In this document: positions 10,085 to 18,717 of the stretch, piece by piece
How positions within the stretch are numbered: the stretch's first letter is position 1
Layout: every line of letters begins with the position of its first letter
From: CAWEBF01 sp963807235
Lineage (GTDB): Bacteria; Acidobacteriota; Vicinamibacteria; Vicinamibacterales; UBA2999
Assembly (NCBI GenBank): GCA_963807235.1
Contig: CAWEBF010000033.1
Coordinates: forward strand, 124,001-188,000
Direction of reading: 5' to 3'
Length of the DNA stretch: 64,000 bases
Program-made: the position numbers and the translations under genes
The notes under the pieces: model-generated
Seen by the model: only the letters and a program-made list of their open reading frames with translations
The model's database searches: none
Told to the model about the DNA's origin: nothing

Positions 10085-10103
10085 TGCTAGCATGATGCTA
10101 GCA
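10085..10103. promoter_or_regulatory. Operator-like perfect palindrome upstream of vapB
   Basis: A perfect inverted repeat with nine-base arms and a one-base centre (TGCTAGCAT-G-ATGCTAGCA) ends 13 bases before the antitoxin ATG. It is followed by a ribosome-binding site TTGGAGG (10104-10110). Ribbon-helix-helix antitoxins usually autoregulate by binding such palindromes; that this one is the VapB operator is inferred from position. Confidence 0.65.
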
Positions 10104-10116
10104 TTGGAGGCCCGAG

Positions 10117-10344
10117 ATGCCCACCATAACCGTTCGAAACGTGCCGCCCAAGGTCGTTCAGTCTCTCAAAGCGCTCGCCCGCAGGCACAATCGGTCGATG
10201 GAGCAAGAAGTCCGCGAGCTGATCGAGGGGTATGTGGCCGAGCGACGCGCCGTGCTGGACCAAATCGAAGCTGGCTGGAGCAAGCAAACGCGGCGGCCCA
10301 CGCCCGCCGAGATTGATGCCTGGATGGGTGTCGGGCGGCCGTGA
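10117..10344 (+). CDS. vapB: VapB/FitA-type ribbon-helix-helix antitoxin
   Basis: A 75-residue protein. The N-terminus ITVRNVPPKVVQSLKALARR and RSMEQEVRELI form the beta strand plus two helices of FitA/Arc-type DNA-binding antitoxins. The C-terminal part (EAGWSKQTRRPTPAEIDAWM) would wrap the toxin active site. It has a good ribosome-binding site and a palindromic operator just upstream. It overlaps the toxin gene by four bases (GTGA). It and vapC are the only plus-strand genes in the window. Confidence 0.85.
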   Translation: MPTITVRNVPPKVVQSLKALARRHNRSMEQEVRELIEGYVAERRAVLDQIEAGWSKQTRRPTPAEIDAWMGVGRP

Positions 10345-10760
10345 AGGCCGTCATCGACACAAACGTCGTGGCCTATTTGCTCCTCGGAACGCCATCCTTC
10401 GCGGACGAGGCCAGGGCCGCGTTGAATGTCGTGACAGGCCCCCTGGCGCCTGCTCATTGGGAGGCCGAACTGACCAACGTTGTCTGGATGGCCGTCCGCT
10501 CGGGTGTCCTGCCGGCCGCTGAGGGACCCGTGCGCTTGAGCCTCGCGCGACGGCTTGGTATCGAGAGCGTCGCAACGGGCACTCTGTGCCAGGGCGCCTT
10601 GCTCCGGTCCGTCACCTCGGGCATCGCTGTCTACGACACGCTGTTCATCGAACTGGCGGCACGGACCGCGTGCCCGCTGCTGACATTCGACAAAGCTCTG
10701 GTGAAAGCGTTCCCCAGACATTGCGCTTCGCCCACGCGATCTGTCCGCGAGTTGATTTGA
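10341..10760 (+). CDS. vapC: VapC-type PIN-domain ribonuclease toxin
   Basis: A 139-residue PIN-domain RNase. The acidic metal-binding residues are all visible: Asp in VIDTNVVAYLL (about residue 6), Glu in HWEAELTNVVW (about 43), Asp in AVYDTLFIELA (about 97) and Asp in LLTFDKALVKAF (about 116). It starts with GTG overlapping the antitoxin stop, so the pair is translationally coupled. VapC toxins cleave tRNA or rRNA; the target here is unknown. All catalytic acids are present, so it looks active. Confidence 0.88.
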   Translation: MKAVIDTNVVAYLLLGTPSFADEARAALNVVTGPLAPAHWEAELTNVVWMAVRSGVLPAAEGPVRLSLARRLGIESVATGTLCQGALLRSVTSGIAVYDTLFIELAARTACPLLTFDKALVKAFPRHCASPTRSVRELI

Positions 10761-10783
10761 CGGATACACACCGATTCGAGCTG

Positions 10784-11194
10784 TTAGACGGCTGCTGACC
10801 AGCCGCGCTCGGCTCGCATGAGTCGAATGGCGAGGTACAACGACGTCGCTAACAGAAACGGCGCCGTCAGTACGCCCGGAAAGTCCTCTCCACGCTGGAG
10901 AGCGATAACGGAGTGTGCAACACCGTTTGCACCCTCCACGACTACCCACGGCCAGACCCACGACCGAGCCGATGCATGCACAGGCCGCACGCGTGCCAGG
11001 TAGCACCAAGCTCCCAATGTGACAAACCCGACGTTCACGACCGCAAACCCTGTTGAAAGGTCGTCACTCACCAACCCGCTGACGAATCGCGCCGGGCCGA
11101 ACACGTCGTAGAGTTTGAAGACGTACTCCTCGACCGAATGCATCGCCTGCACCAGCACGAGTATCAAGAACGCAAGCCGGCTTTGAGAATCCAT
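10784..11194 (-). CDS. HXXEE-motif membrane protein, copy 2
   Basis: A 136-residue intact copy of the HXXEE family (MHSVEEYVFKLYD at about residue 17). About four hydrophobic segments follow, including FAVVNVGFVTLGAWCYLA and VLTAPFLLATSLYLAIRLM. It is highly similar to the broken copy at 9634-10052 and lies in the same orientation. It faces vapC tail to tail. The family is uncharacterised. Confidence 0.75.
   Translation of the reverse strand: MDSQSRLAFLILVLVQAMHSVEEYVFKLYDVFGPARFVSGLVSDDLSTGFAVVNVGFVTLGAWCYLARVRPVHASARSWVWPWVVVEGANGVAHSVIALQRGEDFPGVLTAPFLLATSLYLAIRLMRAERGWSAAV
10805..11193. repeat. Direct repeat flanking vapBC, right copy
   Basis: Right partner of the repeat at 9655-10042. 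It carries the intact HXXEE reading frame. Recombination between the two copies would delete vapBC. Confidence 0.75.
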
Positions 11195-11201
11195 GGCACC
11201 T

Positions 11202-11229
11202 GGAGCCCGGAGCCTGGAGTCCGGAGCCT
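11202..11229. repeat. Seven-base tandem repeat (GGAGCCY), four units
   Basis: Four consecutive heptamers (GGAGCCC, GGAGCCT, GGAGTCC, GGAGCCT) lie between the aldehyde dehydrogenase stop and the HXXEE start. The same unit occurs in the reverse orientation at 47563-47597. Confidence 0.7.
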
Positions 11230-11233
11230 GTCT

Positions 11234-12719
11234 CTAGACCCGGTCCGGATTGTGATTGATGTAGATCGTCTTGGCGTCCGAGTAGACGTCGAGGGCCTCG
11301 GTGCCCGCCTCGCGCCACCCGTTGCCGGATTGCCGCAGTCCGCCGAACGGCATGTGGGGTTCGCTGCCGTAGGTGCCGCCGTTCACCACGGCCACACCGG
11401 ACTGGATGCGATTCAGGAAGGTCATGGCGCGGTGCAGGCTCTGCGTGTGCACCGACGCGGTGAGGCCGAAGGGCGAATCGTTGGCGAGCGCGATCGCCTC
11501 GTCGAACGTGCGCACGCGGTACAGGCAGGTGATGGGCCCGAAGAGCTCGCTCCTGGAGATCTCGTCGGCGGGCGCCACGTCCTCGATGAGCGTCGGCGCC
11601 ACGAAGTAGCCGCCGTCGTAGCCGGCGCCGGTCAGGCGGTGCCCGCCGGTCAGCACAGCGGCCCCCGCGGCCTTCGCGCGCGCCACAGCGGCCAGCATGC
11701 CGGTCATCTGCTCTTCGTTGATCACGGGGCCGAAGAAGTCGCCGTCGCCGGTGCCCACTTTCAGATGCCTTCGTGGCTTCGACCAGCATGGCCTTGAACT
11801 GGTCGTAGACCGCGTCGAACACGATGATGCGGCTGCCTGCCGCGCACCGCTGGCCGGCGTTGCTGAAGGCGGATCCCAGCGTCCAGGTGACCGCGTTGGC
11901 GAGGTCCGAGTCGTCGCACACGATGAGCGGGTTCTTGCCGCCCAGCTCGAGGCACGTCTTGGCCAGACGTTTGCCCGCGGTCTGGGCAATCCACCGGCCG
12001 ACCTCGCATGAGCCGGTAAAGCTGACCACGGCCACGTCGGGGTGCTCCACCAGCGGCGCACCGGCTTCCTCGCCGAACCCGTGCACCGTGGCGTAGACGC
12101 CGTCGGGCACGCCGGCCTCACGCGCCAGCACGGCGAAGGCCCAGGCCGAGAGCGGCGTGTCCTCGGAGGCCTTCATGATCGCGGAGTTGCCGCAGAGGAG
12201 CGCCGGAAAGGCTTTCCACGCCACGTTGGCGATGGGCGTATTGGCCGCGATGATGAGCCCCGCCACGCCGAGCGGCTGGCGCACGATCATGGCCGTCTTG
12301 TTCGGGACGGCGCTCGTCGTGGTGTGCCCGTAGAACCGGCGTCCTTCCCCGGCGACGAAGAACCCCATCTCGATCGCGGCGTCGGTTTCGCCGAGCGCGT
12401 CCTTCAGCGACTTGCCCGTTTCGCGCGCAACCAGTCCCGCAATCGCCTGACGCCGCTCGCGCATCAGGAACGCGACCTGGCGCAGGATGTCGCCGCGGCG
12501 GACCGGCGTGATCTCGGCCCACGCCGGCTGCGCGGCTTTCGCGCACGCCACCGCGCCCGCGATGTCGGCGGCGCCGGACCGCGCAACCTGGCAGATCTCC
12601 CGGCCCGTGGCCGGATCGATCTTGCCGAACGTGCGGCCGTCCGCGGCCGCTGCGTCCTTCCCGCCGACCAGGTTCGGAACGACATCGGGAATTCGGGACA
12701 GGTCGTTCGACGCGCTCAC
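11234..12719 (-). CDS. NAD(P)-dependent aldehyde dehydrogenase (frameshifted)
   Basis: An ALDH-superfamily enzyme of about 495 residues. It has a Rossmann segment (VVSFTGSCEVGRWIA), the general-base Glu in CLELGGKNPLIV (about 255) and the nucleophile Cys in NAGQRCAAGSR (about 290). The frame breaks near 11767, where VEATKA should run into LKVGTGDGDFFGP; the rest continues in another frame to 11234. The GTG start at 12719 overlaps the SDR stop (GTGA), so it belongs to the NeuB-SDR operon. It may oxidise a sugar aldehyde or a small precursor; the substrate cannot be read from sequence. Confidence 0.82.
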
Positions 12720-13525
12720 CACGCCGTGAACCCTCCTTCGACCCGTAACTCGTGGCCGGTCACGTAGGACGAAGCTCCTGACGCCAGGAATATGAGCGGC
12801 CCCTTCAGGTCCTCGGCCTCGGCCATCCGCCGCATGGGTACCCGCGCGCCGTACTTCGCCTTGAACTGATCGTCCTGTCCTGCCAGGACACCGCCCGGCG
12901 ACAGCGTGTTCACGCGCACGCCGGCGCCCGCCCAATGAGTGGCAAAGAACTTCGACAGGCTGACGACGCCAGCCTTGGAGGCGCCGTACGCGGGCGATTT
13001 GATGAACGGGGCATTGCCCGCCAGGTGATCGTAGAAGTGGGGATCCGGCGACACCGACGCGTACAAGGACCCGATGTTGACGATGGAGCCGCCCGTGCCG
13101 GCCGCCATCAGGGCGCCAAAGACCTGGGTGACCTGGAACGTGCCAAGCAGATTCACCTCGACCATCCGGCGGAACGTGTCGATGGGCAGATCGGCCAGCT
13201 CGTGGCGGCCGCCGGGGCTATCGGGGGGTTGATCGATGCCGGCGTTGTTGACGAGCACCGCCGGCGTGCCCAGGCGGCTCACGACGGCCTGTGCGGCGTC
13301 ATCGATCGACGCCCGCTGGGTGATGTCGCAGTCCACCCGCACCACCGCGTCCGGCCACCGCGCGGCCAGGTCGGCGTAGGGCGCCGAGGCCTGCGCCGAC
13401 GGCAGGTCCAGCGCCGCCACGCGCGCGCCCGCCTCGAGCAACGCACCCACCCACACGGGCCCCAGCTTGCCGCAGGCGCCCGTCACGACGGCCACCTGGC
13501 CGTCCAGCCGGAAGCGTGTGCTCAC
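12716..13525 (-). CDS. Short-chain dehydrogenase/reductase
   Basis: A 269-residue classical SDR. The cofactor motif is TGACGKLG (about 16), the structural motif is LVNNAGIDQP (about 92) and the catalytic pair is YGASK (about 178), preceded by a Ser in NIGSLYAS. It starts with GTG overlapping the NeuB stop. SDRs next to NeuB occur in flagellin and O-antigen nonulosonate loci (PtmA-like), so a part in making a nonulosonate precursor is plausible but inferred. Confidence 0.85.
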   Translation of the reverse strand: MSTRFRLDGQVAVVTGACGKLGPVWVGALLEAGARVAALDLPSAQASAPYADLAARWPDAVVRVDCDITQRASIDDAAQAVVSRLGTPAVLVNNAGIDQPPDSPGGRHELADLPIDTFRRMVEVNLLGTFQVTQVFGALMAAGTGGSIVNIGSLYASVSPDPHFYDHLAGNAPFIKSPAYGASKAGVVSLSKFFATHWAGAGVRVNTLSPGGVLAGQDDQFKAKYGARVPMRRMAEAEDLKGPLIFLASGASSYVTGHELRVEGGFTAW

Positions 13526-14601
13526 TTACGCGCGAGATCCGGGCTGACCGCCGCGCCGATCGCGTCGTAGGACAGGAACTCGTCGGCGTGAAGCGTCTTG
13601 GTTGTCGTGCGTCCCAGCACCAACTCGAGGTCGTAGGGCGGAATGCCGCCGCCCGGCGACTTCATCACGATGTCGTCGGCGGTCAGCACGTGCCCGATCG
13701 GCAGATCGCGCGCGACCACCAGGCTCTTGCCCATCTTGATGATCGGCGCCTTTTCGCTGTCGTAGATCTTCTTCTTGCCGTCGCCCATGGCCTTGTGCGT
13801 GCGCTCCAGGTCGCGCACCATCTTGCGCAGGCCCACCGGCTCGAGGGAGAACGCGTGATCGGTGCCCTTCATCGCGCGGTTCAGCGTGAAGTGCTTCTCC
13901 ACCACCCGCGCGCCCAGCATGTAGGCCGCCACGGGCATGGCGATGCCGTTGTCGTGGCTGGAGAACCCGACCACGGCGTCCGGGAATTCCTGCCGATAGG
14001 TTGCGATCACGCGAAGGTCCAGCTCGTCGAACGCCGCGGGATAGCCCGCGGTGCACTGCAGGATGGCGAGCTGGGAATTGATCGGCATGATGGTCTCGTA
14101 GGCGCGCCGCACGTCGGCCAGCTCGGCGCCTCCGGTGGAGATGACCATGGGCTTGCCCATGCGGGCCACGTGCTTCAGGAGCGGCGTGCTCTTCAAGTCG
14201 CCGGAGGCGATCTTGAAGGCGGGCACGTTCAACTCGGCCAGGAAGTCCGCGCTGTGCAGATCGAAGGCGGTCGAGAAGAAGTCCACGCCGAGCTCGGCCG
14301 CGTAGGCCTGCAGCTCTCTGTATTCGGCCTGGCCGAACTCCAGGAACTCGCGGTGCTCGCCGTAGGTGGACCCGAAGCTGTTCTCGTTGTCGTAGGGCCT
14401 GTCGTAGGCCGCGCGCGTGTAGAGCGTCAGGTTGTGGCGCTTCTGCAGCTTCACGGCGTCGGCGCCGGCCAGCTTCGCTTCGCGGAAGAGCTCCCGCGCC
14501 CGCTCCAGGCTGCCCTGGTGGTTGTGGCCGATCTCGGCAATCACGTAGCACCGCGTGTGCTCGCCGATTTCGTGCGTTCCGATTCGAATTATGCCTGCCA
14601 C
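13522..14601 (-). CDS. neuB: N-acetylneuraminate (nonulosonate) synthase, first copy
   Basis: A 359-residue NeuB-type enzyme that condenses PEP with a six-carbon amino sugar. The TIM-barrel motifs are IAEIGHNHQGSLERA (about 21), KLQKRHNL (about 50), FFSTAFD (about 105), FKIASGD (about 127) and VVEKHFTLNR (about 235). The C-terminal SAF (antifreeze-like) domain covers about 290-350. It lies upstream of an SDR and an aldehyde dehydrogenase and downstream of glycosyltransferases. It is distinct from the second NeuB at 32.1 kb, so the organism probably makes two nonulosonates or uses two routes. Confidence 0.9.
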   Translation of the reverse strand: MAGIIRIGTHEIGEHTRCYVIAEIGHNHQGSLERARELFREAKLAGADAVKLQKRHNLTLYTRAAYDRPYDNENSFGSTYGEHREFLEFGQAEYRELQAYAAELGVDFFSTAFDLHSADFLAELNVPAFKIASGDLKSTPLLKHVARMGKPMVISTGGAELADVRRAYETIMPINSQLAILQCTAGYPAAFDELDLRVIATYRQEFPDAVVGFSSHDNGIAMPVAAYMLGARVVEKHFTLNRAMKGTDHAFSLEPVGLRKMVRDLERTHKAMGDGKKKIYDSEKAPIIKMGKSLVVARDLPIGHVLTADDIVMKSPGGGIPPYDLELVLGRTTTKTLHADEFLSYDAIGAAVSPDLARK

Positions 14602-14619
14602 GCTTCTTGTCTCCTTACT

Positions 14620-15546
14620 TCATTTGACGGGCGCCACGGCGCGCAGCTGCCCCACCAATTGGTCCCACCCGTACATTCCCAGCGCCACCTTCCGCGCCGC
14701 GCGTCCGATGCGCTCGCTTTCCTCTTCCGTCGGCAGCCGCTCGCATTTGTTGATGTCCACCACGTTGGCCATGTGCGTCAACCCGGCCGGGGAATAGCCG
14801 TCGAGGTTGGTGATCACGGTGCAGCCGCATTCCATGGCGGCGTTGACCGTGGTGTTGTTGGCCCGAAGCCCCTTCTCGAAGAACGCCGCCAGAAACGAGC
14901 TGTCGAGCAGGTGGTTGAAGACCGCGGTGTCCGACAAGTACCCCATGAAGTAGACCTGCGCACCGAAAATCGACTGCAGCTCCTCGAACGTCACCACGAA
15001 CGAGCCGTCGAAGCTCGTGTTCTCGTGCAGCGCCGTCGAGACGTAGACCGAATACGACTGCCCGGTGGCCTCCAGCAGCTCGTGAAGGCGCCGATACAGC
15101 GGCACGCGGATCTTGTGCGCCATGCCGAAGGTGAAGACCGACAGATCGGTTTTCATGAACCGCTGCGGCTGCAGGATGGTGCCCGGGCAGAACAGCTCCT
15201 GGACGTCTGGCCGAAGCGGCAGCAACTGGCCGAAGAGCTCGGTGTTCCCGACGTAAACGCGCGCGGCGCTGGCCACGAGCCGGCACTCGATCTCGGTGTG
15301 GTCGAAGGCGTGCAGGAACAGCTCGAACCGGCCGCGGTGCGAGGAGCCCCACAGGTCCAGGTCCGCGGCATCGAGATCGGTGAATTCGGAGAGTTTCAGG
15401 GAAAGAAGCGGACGCTCATAGCTGCCGAGTTCGACGGCACGGATGCCCACCACCTCGACGTCGAGGTGCTTGGCCAGGATGGCATTGAACTTGGCAATGC
15501 CACAGGTCCACGGGTTCAGATGGTATCCGGCTATACAGTCGATCAA
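14620..15546 (-). CDS. Glycosyltransferase-like protein
   Basis: A 308-residue protein starting with TTG at 15546. The C-terminal segment TTVNAAMECGCTVITNLDG (about 243) resembles the donor-binding part of GT-B enzymes, and FTFGMAHKIRVPLYRRL (about 140) resembles the linker before the second Rossmann domain. The N-terminal part is short for a full GT4. A glycosyltransferase role is inferred; no family is assigned with certainty. It sits between a GT2 gene and neuB. Confidence 0.5.
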   Translation of the reverse strand: MIDCIAGYHLNPWTCGIAKFNAILAKHLDVEVVGIRAVELGSYERPLLSLKLSEFTDLDAADLDLWGSSHRGRFELFLHAFDHTEIECRLVASAARVYVGNTELFGQLLPLRPDVQELFCPGTILQPQRFMKTDLSVFTFGMAHKIRVPLYRRLHELLEATGQSYSVYVSTALHENTSFDGSFVVTFEELQSIFGAQVYFMGYLSDTAVFNHLLDSSFLAAFFEKGLRANNTTVNAAMECGCTVITNLDGYSPAGLTHMANVVDINKCERLPTEEESERIGRAARKVALGMYGWDQLVGQLRAVAPVK

Positions 15547-15547
15547 A

Positions 15548-16495
15548 TTAGTGTCTTGTGTCTTGTGTCGCTATGTCGAAGAACCCGTTGATCTTATACC
15601 CACCTCGCGCTCCACGAAATACGCCGGGCGGCGCCGCGCGGCCTCGAGAGCCCGCCAGAGGTACATCGCCCAGGACGCCCAGCGCGGCGAGCTGCAGGCC
15701 CGCGAGCACGGTGATCCAGCCCACAGCGGCCAGGGGACCAAGTCCGCGAGCGGCCATTCCGTAGACGGCCCCGGCCAGGCCGGCGACCACCAGCGCCGCA
15801 CCCAGCATGCCGCACACCCGAATCGGCAGCGCCGTGAACGCCGTCACCGAGTCGGCCACGAGGGCGACCTTGCGGCCAAGCGTCCAGCCCGAGCGCCCCG
15901 CGGCCCGCGGCTGCTTGTCGTATTCCACGTGCGCCTGGCGGAAGCCCAGCCAGGTCACCAGCGCCAGCACGCTGACGTTGCGCTCGTCGCACCTGCTGAA
16001 CGCGTCGATGGCCGTGCGGTCGATCAGGAAGAAGTCGGCGCCGCGCGCCGGCATCGCGGTCAGCCCCACCACGCGCCGCATGATCCAGTAGTACAGGGCG
16101 GCAAAGCCCGCATGTGCCGCCTCACCAGGACGCACGCGCCGCGAGGCCCAGACGATCTGGGCGCCCTTGCGCCATTCCGCCACCAGCGACTCGATGGTCT
16201 CCGGTGGATCCTGCAGATCGGCCGCCATCATCACCGCGGCCTCTCCGCGCGCCTGGTGCAGGCCGCACGCGATCGCCAGGTGCGAGCCGGAGTTGCGGGA
16301 GAGGCGCACGCCTCGCACGCGCGGGTCGGCGCGGGTCAACTGCTCCACCGTGCCGATCGTGTCGTCGCGCGAGTGGTCGTCCACGATCACCCATTCCCAG
16401 TCGAGCCCCAGGCGATCGAGCGCCGCCGCCAGTCTCGGGTACAGCGCCGGCAGGTTTTCCGACTCGTTGAACGCCGGGGTCAGGATGGAGATCAT
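15548..16495 (-). CDS. GT2 family glycosyltransferase with C-terminal membrane helices (frameshifted at the end)
   Basis: A GtrB/ArnC/DPM1-like enzyme that would transfer a sugar to a polyprenyl phosphate. The N-terminus is ISILTPAFNESENLPALYP, then VIVDDHSRDDT (about 36) and MMAADLQDPPE (about 90; DxD-like). Two hydrophobic helices follow near 235-300. The last part reads out of frame: after ALGVLG the expected ending YLWRALEAARRRPAYFVERE is in another frame (stop at 15571). A one-base insertion near 15675 would explain it. The start ATG at 16495 lies just after the DegT stop. Confidence 0.82.
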   Translation of the reverse strand: MISILTPAFNESENLPALYPRLAAALDRLGLDWEWVIVDDHSRDDTIGTVEQLTRADPRVRGVRLSRNSGSHLAIACGLHQARGEAAVMMAADLQDPPETIESLVAEWRKGAQIVWASRRVRPGEAAHAGFAALYYWIMRRVVGLTAMPARGADFFLIDRTAIDAFSRCDERNVSVLALVTWLGFRQAHVEYDKQPRAAGRSGWTLGRKVALVADSVTAFTALPIRVCGMLGAALVVAGLAGAVYGMAARGLGPLAAVGWITVLAGLQLAALGVLGDVPLAGSRGRAAPPGVFRGARGGYKINGFFDIATQDTRH

Positions 16496-16500
16496 GGATG

Positions 16501-17661
16501 TCAGGCGCGAACGGCCCGCTCGAGGGACGCGACCACGCGGTCCTGCTCGACGGAGGTCATCTGGTGGAAGAGCGGCAGCACCAGGGTCTCCCGATACGCG
16601 CGCTCGCTTTCCGCCAGCGATCCCGCGGATCGCCAGGTCCCCGCGGGATAGGCCGGTTCCATGTGCGCGTTCATCACACCGCGCCGCGTGGAGATGCCGT
16701 CGTCCAGCATGCGCTGCATGACCGCCCGCAGGTCGGCGCGCTCGAGGCGCACGGCATAGCTCTGCCAGTTGCTGCGCGCCCACGCCGGCTCGGTCGGCAC
16801 AGCCACACCTCGCACGCGGCCCAGCGCCACCGAGTACCGCGACGCGAGCGCCCGTCGTCGCCCGACGATGGCGGGGAGCCGGGTCAGCTGCTCCCGGCCG
16901 ATCGCCCCCTGGATGTCCGTCATGCGGTAGTTGAATCCGAGGACCGGATACGACTCGAACACCACGTCGCGCGAGGTGTGGCGGACCGTGTCGGGCACGC
17001 TCATCCCGTGCTGGCGCAGCAGCCGAAACGCCGCATCGAGATCCGCGCGAGCAGTCGTCAGCATCCCGCCGTCACCCGTGGAGAGCAGCTTCCGCGGGTG
17101 AAAGGAGAAGCAGGCCACGTCGCCGTGGGGCCGGCCGATGCGCTGCCACTCGTCCCTCCAGCGCACTTCGCTCCCGATGGCGCACGCCGCATCCTCGATC
17201 ACGGGCAGGCGGCGCGCCGAGGCCAGCGGCAGCAGGGCCGCCAGGTCGCAGGGCATGCCCAGTTGATGCACGACCAGGATGGCCCTGGTGCGGGCGGAGC
17301 ACGCAGCCTCGACGCTGCGGGGGTTCATGTTGAGCGTGTCCGGCTCCACGTCCACGAAGACCGGCACGGCGCCACAGTAGCGCACGGCATTCGCCGTGGC
17401 GATGAACGAGTGGCTCACCGTGACCACTTCGTCGCCGGGGCCCACGCCAAGCGCCACCAGCGCCAGGTGCAGCGCCGTGGTGCAGCTCGAGACGGCGCAG
17501 GCGTGTGGGGCGCCCACGGCCGTGGCGAACTCGCGCTCGAATGCGGCCACCTCGGGTCCCTGGGTCACCCAGCCGGAGAGGATGGCGCGGCGTGCCGCTT
17601 CAGCGTCGCGTTCGTCGAGCCACGGCCGTGCAACGGGGATGGACGGGCCAGGCTGGTTCAT
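16501..17661 (-). CDS. DegT/DnrJ/EryC1 sugar aminotransferase
   Basis: A 386-residue PLP-dependent aminotransferase of nucleotide-sugar pathways. It has SGWVTQGPEVAAFE (about 25), the PLP-contact segment CTTALHLALVALGVGPGDEV (about 58), VIEDAACAIG (about 155) and the Schiff-base Lys in FHPRKLLSTGDGGM (about 185). The SFHPRK form is typical of 4-keto-sugar aminotransferases (PglE/PseC/perosamine type). It follows a badly broken epimerase/dehydratase gene that could have supplied the keto-sugar. A formyltransferase at 46.8 kb could act on such an amino sugar. Confidence 0.87.
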   Translation of the reverse strand: MNQPGPSIPVARPWLDERDAEAARRAILSGWVTQGPEVAAFEREFATAVGAPHACAVSSCTTALHLALVALGVGPGDEVVTVSHSFIATANAVRYCGAVPVFVDVEPDTLNMNPRSVEAACSARTRAILVVHQLGMPCDLAALLPLASARRLPVIEDAACAIGSEVRWRDEWQRIGRPHGDVACFSFHPRKLLSTGDGGMLTTARADLDAAFRLLRQHGMSVPDTVRHTSRDVVFESYPVLGFNYRMTDIQGAIGREQLTRLPAIVGRRRALASRYSVALGRVRGVAVPTEPAWARSNWQSYAVRLERADLRAVMQRMLDDGISTRRGVMNAHMEPAYPAGTWRSAGSLAESERAYRETLVLPLFHQMTSVEQDRVVASLERAVRA

Positions 17662-18717
17662 GCCCCCGCTCCCGGGGGAACCCAGCGCGAACCACTTCGT
17701 GCCGCAACAGTTCATCCGGCGTCTGTGGCTGCGCGCGATACCAGTCGAGGAGCCGCCGGAGGCCTTCCTCGAGCTCGACCGCGGCTTGTAGCCCAGCAGG
17801 CGCTCGGCTTTGGTTGTATCCGTGAAGAGCCGGAGCACGTCGCCGGGACGGCCCTCCTGATGCTCGACCGCTCCGGACCGTCCTGCGGACGATCCTCCTG
17901 CCCATGACCGGAGAGGCGCGCAAGTCGTTCAGGCTGTCTCGCGCCGAAGCCGAGGTTGAAACGTCGTCGGCCCATCAGGTCGGAGGTCGCCCCGCGCGGC
18001 CAGGATGCTCGCCGCGACATCCCCACATAACGAAGTCGCGTCGTCTGCAATCCATCGCCGAAGATCACGAGCGGCTCGGCCGGCCATGCACAGAAGTCCA
18101 TGAACCGGAATCGGACTTCCCCGCTGTCGCCTCCGTGAATGTCCATCCGCGGCCCGTAGACATTGAAGGGCCGCACGACCACGGTGGCGTATCCGTACAT
18201 GCCGTGGTACGACGCGGAGCAGCCGCCGAGCCATCTTGGAGGCGCCATAGACGGTGCGGTTGTCGTAAGGGTCGGATGGTCCTCGGTCATCGGAAACGTT
18301 CGGCGTGCGGTCCCGTACACCGCGAGCGGTCGACACGGACACGAAGCGCTGCACACCGGCTTGCGGGCCGCTTCGAGCAGTTGTAGCGTGCCGTGGCTTG
18401 ACGTCGTAGGCTTCTCCGGCTCGGCGGCAAGGACCGTGATGGCGCACGCCGAGGCAGCCAGGTGAATACGACGTCAGGACGACTTCATCGAGGAGCGCCG
18501 ACAAGCGCGTCGCAGGTCCCGGATGTCTGCCTCGACCAGGAGACCCGGATCGGCCAACGATCAGCCATGTTCGCCTGCGGCCCGTCGACCAGGAATCGTC
18601 GATGATCACCACCGTCTCGGAGGCCGTGCGACACGCGCCAGATCGATCTGGTCGACCCGATGAGACCGGCGCCGCCGGTGACGAGGATGTTCGGGCGACT
18701 GGCTGCGCTGGCCTCAC
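17658..18717 (-). pseudogene. NAD-dependent sugar epimerase/dehydratase, broken by many frameshifts
   Basis: Fragments in all three frames reconstruct one extended SDR: NILVTGGAGLIGS at the start, VIIDD and STG, GVQRFVSVST, DNRTVYGASKMA with the YxxxK pair, VVRPFNVYGPRMDIHG, PLVIFGDG, and DTTKAERLLGYKP with ELEEGLRRLLDWYRAQPQ at the end. At least six frame changes lie within about 1.05 kb, far denser than in neighbours. It is either a true pseudogene or a stretch of very poor sequence. The resemblance is to UDP-glucose 4-epimerase or GDP-mannose dehydratase-like proteins. Confidence 0.78.

Noticed and set aside
10117..10760. vapBC as part of an insertion sequence
   Set aside because: No transposase gene and no terminal inverted repeats are seen; only the HXXEE direct repeats flank it.
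13516..15591. 691-codon plus-strand open frame
   Set aside because: Antisense to neuB and the neighbouring glycosyltransferase-like gene; only the minus-strand frames carry conserved motifs.
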